Assembly (NCBI GenBank): GCA_033762375.1
Contig: JANRLQ010000026.1
Coordinates: 588,625-652,624, forward strand
Length of the DNA: 64,000 nt
Direction: 5' to 3'
From: RDXT01 sp033762375
GTDB taxonomy: Bacteria > Bacteroidota > Bacteroidia > J057
Of this stretch, positions 17,961-25,695 are shown piece by piece. Every line of letters starts with the position of its first letter. Position 1 is the stretch's first letter. Both the position numbers and the translations under genes were made by a program. The notes beneath the pieces were generated by a model, which was not told where the DNA came from, did no database searches, and saw only the letters and a program-made list of their open reading frames with translations.

Positions 17961-20645
17961 TCAGGGCTCCAGGATCGAGCTGTAGTAGAGCAGGTAGTCC
18001 TCCATCCGTTTTTGACCATAGGCGATCTTAAAGTTGGTGTGCGAGATATAAAACACCCGATCTTCCTCGCCGGGCAGTATGGTCTTGGCAATCGGTGCCC
18101 CCTTGACGGCGTTGACATAGGCCTTGGCGGCATCCACCGACTCAAAGCTGCTGATGTAGGGCAGCAGGTGGGTTTGTTTGTACAGAAATGTAAACACCTT
18201 CAGCTTGGCGTCAGGAAAACTCTTGGTGTTAAAATCTGAAATGGCTACCGTTGCCTGGTCTTTGTTGACGCCGGTTTTGTCCACGTACATCAGGACAAAA
18301 ATTTTGTCACCGGGTTTGATGTCCTTGGTGAGGCCCTCAAACCGGGGATCGTTGGGGTCGCCTGCGGCAGTTTTGCTGGTTTTGGCAGGGCCGCTTTCAG
18401 TACCGGCACTTGCAGTAGGTTTATGCTCAGGAAGGCCGTTGTTGAGGTAGTCCAGGGTTTTTTTGGCGAGGGGGGTGACCTCCGACTTAGGGTAGGTGCT
18501 GACGACATGGGTGAGGATCGTCTTGAGGCTGTCCCGCTCCCCCAGGTATCCATATGACATCCCCCGGATGTACTCCAGCCGGGCCAGGTCCAGCTCCGGG
18601 TTGCCGGTGTAGGTGGCGTCTGTGAGCAGGAAGGTGCTGAAGCCCAGAGAGGTTTCGTATTGCTTATTGGCATAGGCAGAAAAAACCCCGTCATAGACAA
18701 AAGCATAATCTTCCTCATCCTTGCGCAGCTCCTGCGGATCCCGGCCGAGGATGAGGTAGGCATAGACAGTATTGGGGTGCTCGTTGAGGATGTAGTTTTT
18801 GTGCGCCTCTGCGATGGGATTTCCTTTTTCTGAGTAGAGGGTGTACAGGGCGTACCGTGTGCGGAGTTCGTAGTCAGTTCCTTCAAATCTGTCCAGCAGC
18901 GTCTCAAAGGTCTGGATGGCAGAGTCAGGCTCGGAGAGTTTCTGGCTATAAATCTGGCCGAGCTGGTAGAGGCTGGACTCGATTTTTTTGAGGGCTTCAG
19001 CCTGTGCGGAGTCTGTGAGCGGGATGTTTTTGTAATAGTCGTACTTGGTGCCGTACTGTTTGAGGAGGGTGCTGTCCACGGGTGCTCCGGCGGTGGGAGA
19101 TATTTCCTCGTCATCTCCGGAGACCGCCACGCCTTTGTTTTTTCGTCGCCAGTTATCTTCATTAGGGCGTTTTCCCCAGACCTGCTGGAATTGCAGGCGA
19201 CCATTGGAGACCGCAGCGGGGTTGTCAAAATACCATTTGCCCCCACCTGACTCACGCCCGGAGGTAGCACCCGGCGTGAAACCCGGGTTGAGGAGTGGGC
19301 TGTCGTTGGCTTCCTGCTCGCGGAGAAGCCGCTCGGCTTCAGCTTTTTTGCGCTCTTCATCCCGCTTGGCCACGAGGGCCACGACTGAGTCCCGGGCACC
19401 CTCCGGCAACCGGGCCAGCCACAACATACTATCCTGGTAGGCGATGGTCTCTTTGCACCGGATGTAGTCCTTGAGGGTTGCAGCCAGGGCTTTGATTTCT
19501 TTGTACTCAGGTGCCTTAGGGGAGATGGTAGTGGCGGCACTGTCATAGTAGGCCTGCGCGCGGGGGTAGTTTTGGAGCTGATAAAAATAGATCTGCCCGG
19601 CCTTGTAGTAAGAAAGTGCCTTCTGGCGGGTATTGTTCACGCTGGCCCGGAGCGACTGACGCAGATACCCCAGCGCCTGATCCAGCTGTTTTTTCTTCTC
19701 CTCCAGCAGGGCAAACTCATAATAGATCTGATCCTTGTATTCGGCGTTTTTTTCGTCCTTCAGGAGCGTATTGAGGTATTTGTACACCGTCTGGTCATCG
19801 TCCTGGCCTTCCTGAAACACAATATACAACCGGGCAATGCGAATCTTGGACAAAAAGATCAATGAGTAGTCCACGCTGGTTTTGCTGACGAGGGTGTACT
19901 GCTCCAGCGCACGCGGGAAGTTTTTGAGCTCCGTATAAAGCTGCCCCAGCAGGAAATGTGACCGGGAGCGGTAGAGAGGATCTTTGACAAAATCAATATT
20001 GGCGGCCAGGAGCTCTGCCGCCTGTGCATAATTTTTGCGGTCCATTTCGATCTCGACCAAAAACAAGGTGAGCTCACCCTGCAAGTCTTCGCTGATCTCC
20101 ATCGTATCATTACGCAGGAGATATTCGTCCAGGACACTGAGCGCCATCTCCGTATTCTCCATCGCATAGTAGTTTCGGGCCAGCCAAAACCAGGCTTCAG
20201 CCAGCTTAGGACTTTCCGGAAAATTTTGGGTGACGTATGTTAGGTTTTGCTGGGCGAGAGAGTAGTTTTTGCGGTAATACCAGGCCTGTCCATTCAGCAG
20301 GCGGCAGTCATCTATGTACTTTCCGTTGGGGTGTTTGTACATGACGACATCATTTTTTTTGATGATCTTCTCCAGATCGGCATCCACAGATTTTACTTCA
20401 TCCTCCGTTCCTGTATAAACAACCTCAATAAATCCCTGTTCAGGCAGCTTGTACATCGTTTCAACCTTTCGGACTGTTTCTTTGTACAGGTATGAGGCGT
20501 TGTAGTAGCCATTGAAGTAAGAGGTGGCGCTGTGGTACAGCCTGGCTGCAACGGTGTTCTTTTCCCGGCTGCAAGATGCGAGCAGGATAAGCGCCGGGAT
20601 TGATAAAAAAATCGTAAGTTTGCGGATACCAGGGCTGTTCTTCAT
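17961..20645 (-). CDS. porW: PorW/SprE, type IX secretion periplasmic TPR lipoprotein
   Basis: 894 residues. PorW (SprE in gliding bacteria) is an outer-membrane lipoprotein with TPR repeats, needed for type IX secretion, which in known systems bridges the trans-envelope motor and the translocon. The lipobox LLASC places the lipidated Cys at residue 25. The family opening YHSATSYFNGYYNASYLY follows, then GKYIDDCRLLNGQAWYYRKNY. TPR units are recognisable as repeats of about 34 residues from residue 100 to 400, and again near 590-720. The C-terminal domain has the family pattern (PGDKIFVLMYVDKTGVNKDQ, ISDFNTKSFPDAKLKV, FYISHTNFKIAY). A Lys/Glu-rich middle with a low-complexity stretch (ESGGGKWYFDNP) separates them. 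Its promoter overlaps the 5' end of the divergent M23 gene. Confidence 0.93.
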   Translation of the reverse strand: MKNSPGIRKLTIFLSIPALILLASCSREKNTVAARLYHSATSYFNGYYNASYLYKETVRKVETMYKLPEQGFIEVVYTGTEDEVKSVDADLEKIIKKNDVVMYKHPNGKYIDDCRLLNGQAWYYRKNYSLAQQNLTYVTQNFPESPKLAEAWFWLARNYYAMENTEMALSVLDEYLLRNDTMEISEDLQGELTLFLVEIEMDRKNYAQAAELLAANIDFVKDPLYRSRSHFLLGQLYTELKNFPRALEQYTLVSKTSVDYSLIFLSKIRIARLYIVFQEGQDDDQTVYKYLNTLLKDEKNAEYKDQIYYEFALLEEKKKQLDQALGYLRQSLRASVNNTRQKALSYYKAGQIYFYQLQNYPRAQAYYDSAATTISPKAPEYKEIKALAATLKDYIRCKETIAYQDSMLWLARLPEGARDSVVALVAKRDEERKKAEAERLLREQEANDSPLLNPGFTPGATSGRESGGGKWYFDNPAAVSNGRLQFQQVWGKRPNEDNWRRKNKGVAVSGDDEEISPTAGAPVDSTLLKQYGTKYDYYKNIPLTDSAQAEALKKIESSLYQLGQIYSQKLSEPDSAIQTFETLLDRFEGTDYELRTRYALYTLYSEKGNPIAEAHKNYILNEHPNTVYAYLILGRDPQELRKDEEDYAFVYDGVFSAYANKQYETSLGFSTFLLTDATYTGNPELDLARLEYIRGMSYGYLGERDSLKTILTHVVSTYPKSEVTPLAKKTLDYLNNGLPEHKPTASAGTESGPAKTSKTAAGDPNDPRFEGLTKDIKPGDKIFVLMYVDKTGVNKDQATVAISDFNTKSFPDAKLKVFTFLYKQTHLLPYISSFESVDAAKAYVNAVKGAPIAKTILPGEEDRVFYISHTNFKIAYGQKRMEDYLLYYSSILEP

Positions 20646-20683
20646 AGACGCTGTTGGTTAACGTTCGGCCAGTTTGGAGATGT

Positions 20684-20716
20684 CAAATATATCCAAAAGC
20701 TGGCGCAAGCACGAAA
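20684..20716 (-). promoter_or_regulatory. Promoter of porW
   Basis: On the minus strand an exact -7 box TATATTTG is at 20684-20691 and a -33-like TTTC at 20713-20716, separated by 21 bases, the standard Bacteroidota spacing. It lies 39 bases before the porW ATG and abuts the divergent M23 start. Confidence 0.6.
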
Positions 20717-20720
20717 CATA

Positions 20721-21650
20721 ATGATAAAGGAATTATACAGGCGGATTCGGGAGAAGATGCTGAAGACATACCGGGTCGAGTTGATAGACGACCTGACCCT
20801 GTCTCAGTCACGGCAACTGATCCTAAAGCCTATAACGGTAGTAGCGGGGGCAGCGTTGCTGTTCTTTGGGATCGTGGTAGGTACCATTGCTTTGGTGATG
20901 GTGACACCTGCTTTTCACCGGATGATACCAGGATTTGAGGAGCAGGATCAGTTCCGGCGGGAGAAGAAGGAGATGACCGAGCAGCTACAACATATGGAGT
21001 TACAGATTGAGCAGTGGTCGGCCCTGCTGTCAAGTTTCAAAAAACTCGCCGGGGTGGAGGACGACTCATTGCGGCTGGATCAGACACGGCTAGACTCGCT
21101 CCTGCAAGTGCGGGCTACCACTCCCATGGCCGAGGGGGGAGCGCCTGCAGAAGAGGCCCCCGCGTCTGTGAGCACGCCTGCTGCGTCAGTGGCACCCGCA
21201 CCCGCCGTAAAGGTGGTGTATGTGCCAGCTGCCGGAGAATCTGTCCGAAAGGGCGAAACCTCGGTCCTGGATCGTTTGTATTCGCCGGTGGACGGCTCCA
21301 TCAGAAATCCTTACAGCATCACCAACCGGCACTACGGCATAGATATTGCCGCACCTGCGGGGAGTATGATCCGCTCAGTTGCCTCCGGGGTAGTGATTTT
21401 GGCAGAGTATTCAGAGCAGAATGGATGGGTGATCGGGGTAGCGAGCGGGGACAATACGATTGCGTTTTACAAGCACAATAGCCGCCTTCTGAAAACGGCA
21501 GGTTCTTTTGTTACGGCTGGTGAGCCCCTCGCGGTCATCGGCAACACCGGCGAAAACTCCTCTGGTATGCACCTGCATCTTGAGTTGTGGCGCAACGGCA
21601 GGCCTGTGGATCCAGCCCCATTTCTCTCGCTTACTTCATCACTCAACTGA
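20721..21650 (+). CDS. M23-family metallopeptidase, membrane anchored
   Basis: 309 residues. A basic cytoplasmic N-terminus (about 35 residues) precedes one membrane span near residues 36-62 (PITVVAGAALLFFGIVVG), a coiled-coil region near 80-115, an Ala/Pro-rich linker at 130-165, and a C-terminal LytM/M23 domain. The zinc ligands are present: H204 and D208 in HYGID and H286 in HLHLE, with the additional catalytic His in YKHNSRLLK. M23 peptidases cut peptidoglycan cross-bridges or act as activators. In Bacteroidota this gene commonly precedes bactofilin, as here (9-base gap), which suggests linked action on cell-wall shape. Confidence 0.9.
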   Translation: MIKELYRRIREKMLKTYRVELIDDLTLSQSRQLILKPITVVAGAALLFFGIVVGTIALVMVTPAFHRMIPGFEEQDQFRREKKEMTEQLQHMELQIEQWSALLSSFKKLAGVEDDSLRLDQTRLDSLLQVRATTPMAEGGAPAEEAPASVSTPAASVAPAPAVKVVYVPAAGESVRKGETSVLDRLYSPVDGSIRNPYSITNRHYGIDIAAPAGSMIRSVASGVVILAEYSEQNGWVIGVASGDNTIAFYKHNSRLLKTAGSFVTAGEPLAVIGNTGENSSGMHLHLELWRNGRPVDPAPFLSLTSSLN

Positions 21651-21659
21651 TACAATAAT

Positions 21660-22157
21660 ATGTTTGGCAGCAAGAACGAAAACAGTCGTCCCCAGGTGAC
21701 CCCCAATACGACCCCCGGCGAAGCCCGTCGTAACATCATTGCCGAAGGTACCATCGTCGTGGGCAACATCAACGCCGAAGGCGACCTCCGGGTAGAGGGC
21801 AAGGTCATCGGTACCCTGGTATGTAACTCCAAGCTCGTCGTGAGCGGCACCGGATATATCGAAGGTAACGTGGACTCCCGGGTAGCTACCGTAGAAGGAG
21901 AGATCAAGGGCAATGTCGTCACCCGCGAGTTGCTGACCATTGACAAGACCGGCAAAATCTTTGGGGATATCTTCACCCAAAAACTGGTCGTGCAGATGGG
22001 CGCTATCTTCACCGGTACCAGCAAGATGGCTGAGGCTGCCAAAGAGATGCTCACCAAAACCCCGCCCCGCGCCAAGGATCTCCTCAGCAAACCAGCTGAT
22101 CAGCCCCAGGTACAGGCACCTGCCCAGGATCCTCAGCGCATCACCAAAGCCAGCTGA
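21660..22157 (+). CDS. Bactofilin (polymer-forming cytoskeletal protein)
   Basis: 165 residues. Bactofilins form filaments by stacking of short right-handed beta-helices, act at the membrane and often recruit peptidoglycan enzymes. The core (about residues 25-120) shows the repeated beta-helix rungs with alternating small and hydrophobic residues: EGTIVVGNINAEGDLRVEGK, GTLVCNSKLVVSGTG, EGNVDSRVATVEGEIKGNVV and LTIDKTGKIFGDIF. Flexible tails lie on either side (a Pro/Asn/Thr-rich N-tail and a Lys/Pro/Gln-rich C-tail). It directly follows the M23 gene. A stem-loop lies between it and atpZ, so the ATP synthase genes may be separately transcribed. Confidence 0.93.
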   Translation: MFGSKNENSRPQVTPNTTPGEARRNIIAEGTIVVGNINAEGDLRVEGKVIGTLVCNSKLVVSGTGYIEGNVDSRVATVEGEIKGNVVTRELLTIDKTGKIFGDIFTQKLVVQMGAIFTGTSKMAEAAKEMLTKTPPRAKDLLSKPADQPQVQAPAQDPQRITKAS

Positions 22158-22190
22158 TCTGCGTCTGTCTCTGATATATCTCCCATGCTT

Positions 22191-22225
22191 TCAGGCGACA
22201 AGCGCACGCTCTGCTTGTCGCCTGA
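22191..22225 (+). terminator. Hairpin after bactofilin
   Basis: A perfect 13-base inverted repeat (22191-22203 with 22213-22225) encloses a 9-base loop. No T-run follows, so it may be a factor-assisted or mRNA-stabilising hairpin. It separates the M23-bactofilin pair from the ATP synthase genes. Confidence 0.55.
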
Positions 22226-22258
22226 CTGCCATAGGGCCGGTCGGATGTTTACTGACAC

Positions 22259-22504
22259 ATGGCTGTACCCCGTAAGACCCCTCCCAAACCCGATCCCGAA
22301 GATATCATGCGGGAATATTTGCGGTATATGACCGCAGGGTTTGAGGTTATCGCCTGTATTATGATCTTTGCAGGCGCAGGGTACGGGTTAGACCGCTGGC
22401 TTCAGACAGAGAAACCGTGGTTTCTGCTCTTTTTGTCTCTGCTGGGGTGTGCGGCAGCCTTGTATCTGCTGATCCGAAAACTAGGTAATCCTTCAAAACC
22501 TTGA
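22259..22504 (+). CDS. atpZ: AtpZ, ATP synthase-associated membrane protein
   Basis: 81 residues. AtpZ proteins are small two-span membrane proteins encoded ahead of F-type ATP synthase genes; they are linked to ion transport or c-ring assembly together with AtpI. A soluble, Pro/Lys-rich N-terminus of about 20 residues is followed by two spans near residues 28-47 (VIACIMIFAGAGYGLDRWL) and 54-72. The G-x-G-LDRW motif at the end of span 1 is typical of the family. The stop overlaps the next gene's TTG start by four bases, giving translational coupling. Confidence 0.85.
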   Translation: MAVPRKTPPKPDPEDIMREYLRYMTAGFEVIACIMIFAGAGYGLDRWLQTEKPWFLLFLSLLGCAAALYLLIRKLGNPSKP

Positions 22505-22887
22505 GTGTAATACGTTTCTGGACTTGGTCTTCCCTCATTGCAGCAGCCCTTCTTGCCATCGGCTGGCTGCTGGTCACAGGACTCATGCCGCAGTACAGCC
22601 CTTATGCCGTACTGGTCGCGGTGCTGGTCGCCTGGGTGCCTGCCCTGATCGCCTACGCGATCACCTATCCGGGACTGGAGCAAAATATGACCGGATTTGT
22701 GGGGCGCCTGCTGGGAGGGATGGCTGCCAAAATGCTGACGGGTATCATGACAATCGTGGTGGTAGCTGTCGCATTTAAGGCCCAGCGCAATGAATATGTG
22801 GTGACCTACATATTGGCGTATTTCATTTTCACTGGATTTGAAGTTTACAGTCTTATGCGTAAATTGCGCCCGCAAAGCGGTAAGTAG
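22501..22887 (+). CDS. AtpI-like membrane protein
   Basis: 128 residues with four predicted spans (about residues 8-28, 35-55, 68-90 and 97-118). It is in the position of atpI, the assembly factor for the ATP synthase c-ring, and has a comparable size and topology; sequence motifs are weak, so the name is an inference from place and hydrophobicity. The start is TTG at 22501, four bases into the stop of atpZ. No closer ATG fits before the first membrane span. It ends in a basic cytoplasmic tail (MRKLRPQSGK). Confidence 0.7.
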   Translation: MSVIRFWTWSSLIAAALLAIGWLLVTGLMPQYSPYAVLVAVLVAWVPALIAYAITYPGLEQNMTGFVGRLLGGMAAKMLTGIMTIVVVAVAFKAQRNEYVVTYILAYFIFTGFEVYSLMRKLRPQSGK

Positions 22888-22914
22888 TAGCGAATTTTCA
22901 CTAGCGGTTGATCT

Positions 22915-24195
22915 ATGCCCCTTAGGAATATCCTGATAATCACTGCAATCCTGTTCTCAGGAGGGACAATTTTGGCGCAGCATGATGCGCATCCCCAGCA
23001 GGACCATGACACCCATACGCCGGACGCCGTCCACCAGGACGACGGGGCGCACTCCCCTGCCGACACAGCAGCACACGCCGCCGGGGCGCATGAGACCCAC
23101 CACGAGCCAGAAGCCTATAATGCCTCTGCCTCGATCCTGCACCACATCCTGGATACCCATGACTGGGAGATCACGGAGATTCCTGCCGGCAAAGATGCCG
23201 CAGGCAAGCAGCTGTACCGTCCGATTTCGATCCCACTCCCCTGGTTTTTTTACAGCAGCCGTGACGGATTTCAGGTAGTCGGCAGTACCGCTGCCCTGCC
23301 AGAAAAAGGATACGTCGCTGTCCACGACCAGTTATATGCGCTCAAGGCAGGTGCTACCGTACATGCCGACGCACATGGTGCCGTACACCTCTCAGAAGAA
23401 GAGCTGGCCACCATAAAAGATGCTGATGTGACCCTGGTAGACCTGTCCATCACCCGGACCAGTTTTCAGATGCTGCTCATCGGCATACTGCTTGTGATCC
23501 TGTTTACGGGGGTCGCCCGTGCGTATGCTCGCCGGGGCAGTGCCGCTCCCAAGGGATTTCAGTCCTTTATGGAGCCGATTATCCTGTTTATCCGGGATGA
23601 GGTCGCCAGACCTTACCTGCACAATAAAGCAGATGCTTTTCTGCCTTATCTGCTTACCCTGTTTTTCTTCATCTGGTTTTGTAACATCCTCGGGCTCACG
23701 CCGCTCAACTCCAATATCACCGGCAATATCTCTGTGACGGCAGCTCTGGCGATCCTGACCTTTATCCTTACCCAGGTGAATGCCTCTAAGGATCACTGGA
23801 TCCATATCTTCAATACCCCCGGTGTACCCTGGTGGCTGAAGTTTGGTATCCCCCTCATGCCTGTGGTTGAGTTTATCGGGTTGTTCACCAAGCCATTTGC
23901 GCTGGCGATCCGTCTTTTTGCCAACATCACCGCTGGTCACTTCATGGTACTCGGTCTGGTGTCGCTGATTTTCATCATGGGCAAAAACGGAGAGAGCCTG
24001 ATCGGCGGTCTGGCTATCGCCCCGCTGTCTGTCTTGTTTACGCTGGTGATTTTCTGTCTGGAGACGATTGTGGCCATTATTCAGCCTTTTATCTTCACCT
24101 TGCTCACCGCGGTATTTATCGGCATGGCGATGGAGTCACATGACCATAGCCACGATCATGGGCATGATCACGCATCCGACAAGCATCATCATTGA
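22915..24195 (+). CDS. atpB: AtpB, F0 subunit a, with His-rich extensions
   Basis: 426 residues, longer than a typical subunit a (about 250-360). Subunit a forms the half-channels of the F0 motor. Residues 1-21 look like a signal peptide. Residues 22-70 are strikingly rich in His, Asp and Ala, and a second soluble part runs to about 180. The core spans follow, with TPLNSNITGN and the essential Arg in ALAIRLFANITAGH near residue 332. The C-terminal tail HDHSHDHGHDHASDKHHH is again His/Asp-rich. Bacteroidota often have an N-terminal extension, but this degree of His at both ends is unusual and suggests metal binding (inference). Confidence 0.95.
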   Translation: MPLRNILIITAILFSGGTILAQHDAHPQQDHDTHTPDAVHQDDGAHSPADTAAHAAGAHETHHEPEAYNASASILHHILDTHDWEITEIPAGKDAAGKQLYRPISIPLPWFFYSSRDGFQVVGSTAALPEKGYVAVHDQLYALKAGATVHADAHGAVHLSEEELATIKDADVTLVDLSITRTSFQMLLIGILLVILFTGVARAYARRGSAAPKGFQSFMEPIILFIRDEVARPYLHNKADAFLPYLLTLFFFIWFCNILGLTPLNSNITGNISVTAALAILTFILTQVNASKDHWIHIFNTPGVPWWLKFGIPLMPVVEFIGLFTKPFALAIRLFANITAGHFMVLGLVSLIFIMGKNGESLIGGLAIAPLSVLFTLVIFCLETIVAIIQPFIFTLLTAVFIGMAMESHDHSHDHGHDHASDKHHH

Positions 24196-24256
24196 TAATA
24201 TACTTGTCCTTCGGGGCTGTTGAGAACTTTTTTTCCATTTCTAAATTTCGGTTAAC

Positions 24257-24487
24257 ATGGAGACGATTGGTGTAATGGGCGCAGGTATCGGCGCAGGTCT
24301 GGCAGCTATTGGCGCAGGCATCGGTATCGGCCGTCTGGCTGCTTCTTCTGTGGAGTCTATCGCCCGTCAGCCTGAGGCTGCCGGTGATATCCGCGGCGCT
24401 ATGATCCTGACCGCAGCCTTCATTGAGGGTGCTGCCCTGTTCGGTGAGGTTATCTGTCTGCTGGCTGTACTGGCTGGCGGCAACTAA
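24257..24487 (+). CDS. atpE: AtpE, F0 subunit c (proteolipid)
   Basis: 76 residues, two spans joined by a polar loop with ARQPE at residues 36-40, the family's loop signature. The Gly/Ala-rich first helix packs the c-ring. The ion-binding carboxylate is E57 in FIEGAALFG. The residue after the Glu is Gly rather than Ser/Thr, and I do not see the full sodium-site pattern, so proton coupling is the simpler reading. A perfect hairpin lies just after the stop (24504-24532). Confidence 0.97.
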   Translation: METIGVMGAGIGAGLAAIGAGIGIGRLAASSVESIARQPEAAGDIRGAMILTAAFIEGAALFGEVICLLAVLAGGN

Positions 24488-24503
24488 GCTCCACTTCCAA
24501 ACA

Positions 24504-24532
24504 ACATAGCCAGGGGAATGCCCTGGCTATGT
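24504..24532 (+). promoter_or_regulatory. Perfect stem-loop between atpE and atpF
   Basis: A 12-base exact inverted repeat (24504-24515 with 24521-24532) encloses a 5-base loop. No T-run follows. It could be a weak attenuator or a 3'-end stabiliser that raises atpE message over downstream genes, fitting the need for about ten or more c subunits per complex. Confidence 0.6.
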
Positions 24533-24586
24533 ATTCGCATCTCCGTTTACCCGATACAATGTAAAAACCGCTAAAAAGATTTTCCC

Positions 24587-25078
24587 ATGATCATCACGCC
24601 ACAGTTTGGGTTGTTTTTTTGGGCTACGGTCATATTCCTGACCTTCTTTTTTATCCTGCGTCGTTTTGCCTGGAAACCAATCCTGGAAGCCATCACCTCC
24701 CGTGAGGCTTCTATCGAAAAGTCGCTACAAGAAGCCGTACAGGCCCGCGAAGAGATGTCCCGCCTCAAGGCTGATAATGAATCTCTCCTGAAAGAAGCCC
24801 GCCAGGAGCGCGACAAAATCCTGAAAGAAGCACATACGCTCCGCGAGCAGATCGTACGTGAGGCGCGGGATGCTGCTGCTGAAGCTGCTAAAAAAGAACA
24901 GGAAAAAGCGAAGCAGCAGATTGAAACGGAAAAAAATGTAGCCCTCAACGAGATCAAGCTCACCGCAGCTCAGATCGCCGTAGAAGTAGCTGAGAAAATC
25001 CTCCGCAAGGAGCTCGACAATAAAGGTGCCCAGGAAGAAATGGCCCGCCGCCTCATCTCTGACCTAAACAATAACTGA
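24587..25078 (+). CDS. atpF: AtpF, F0 subunit b
   Basis: 163 residues. Subunit b is the peripheral stalk: one N-terminal span (about residues 7-25, FFWATVIFLTFFFILRRFAW) followed by a long charged coiled coil to the C-terminus, made of heptad-like runs with many Glu, Lys and Arg (for example EAVQAREEMSRLKADNESLL and QQIETEKNVALNEIK). It lies eight bases before atpH. Confidence 0.96.
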   Translation: MIITPQFGLFFWATVIFLTFFFILRRFAWKPILEAITSREASIEKSLQEAVQAREEMSRLKADNESLLKEARQERDKILKEAHTLREQIVREARDAAAEAAKKEQEKAKQQIETEKNVALNEIKLTAAQIAVEVAEKILRKELDNKGAQEEMARRLISDLNNN

Positions 25079-25085
25079 TTGCGTC

Positions 25086-25634
25086 ATGGTAGAGGATCGG
25101 ATTGGGTATCGGTACGCCAAGTCGCTGTTTGACCTGGCAGAGACACAGGGCAGCCTGGAGGCTGTACGGCAGGACATGGAGATGATCAGCACGACGGGTA
25201 AGCAGAATGCCGACTTTCGCGCGTTTCTGAGCAGCCCGCTGATCAATGCGTTCAAAAAAGCTACGGTACTGGAGGCGCTGTTTGGCGGACAATACGCCAG
25301 CACGCTCACACGTGACCTGGTGCAGATGCTTGCCCGCAAAAGCCGCGAGCGGTATCTGACGCAGGTAGCAGCAGCTTTTTTGTTCCTCTATGATGAAAAA
25401 AACCAGATTCACCGGGGCGTACTGACCAGCGCAGTGCCGCTCACGCAGGAAACAGCCGATGCGATCATCAGCGTAATGGGCAAGACCACAGGTGGCCGCG
25501 TTGAGGTGGAGCAGCGGGTGGATCCCAGCCTCATTGGCGGATTTGTCCTCAAGATCGGGGATCAGCTCTTTGATGGAAGCGTAGCAGCCAGCCTGCGCCG
25601 CATGAAACAAGCACTCAGTCAGCGTACGGTCTGA
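25086..25634 (+). CDS. atpH: AtpH, F1 subunit delta
   Basis: 182 residues, the usual delta length. Delta links the F1 head to the b stalk. The N-terminal domain opens with IGYRYAKSLFDLAETQGSLE, the family signature. The C-terminal part includes VEQRVDPSLIGGFVLKIGDQLFDGSVAASLRRMK, split here as VEQRVDPSLIGGFV and GDQLFDGSVAASL, which is the conserved tail. Overall spacing places it in one transcript with atpF (7-base gap). Confidence 0.96.
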   Translation: MVEDRIGYRYAKSLFDLAETQGSLEAVRQDMEMISTTGKQNADFRAFLSSPLINAFKKATVLEALFGGQYASTLTRDLVQMLARKSRERYLTQVAAAFLFLYDEKNQIHRGVLTSAVPLTQETADAIISVMGKTTGGRVEVEQRVDPSLIGGFVLKIGDQLFDGSVAASLRRMKQALSQRTV

Positions 25635-25695
25635 TCCCGGATCAGGTCCGCGCAGGTATCTTATATTTATTCAGATTTAACTTCACACCCACTAT

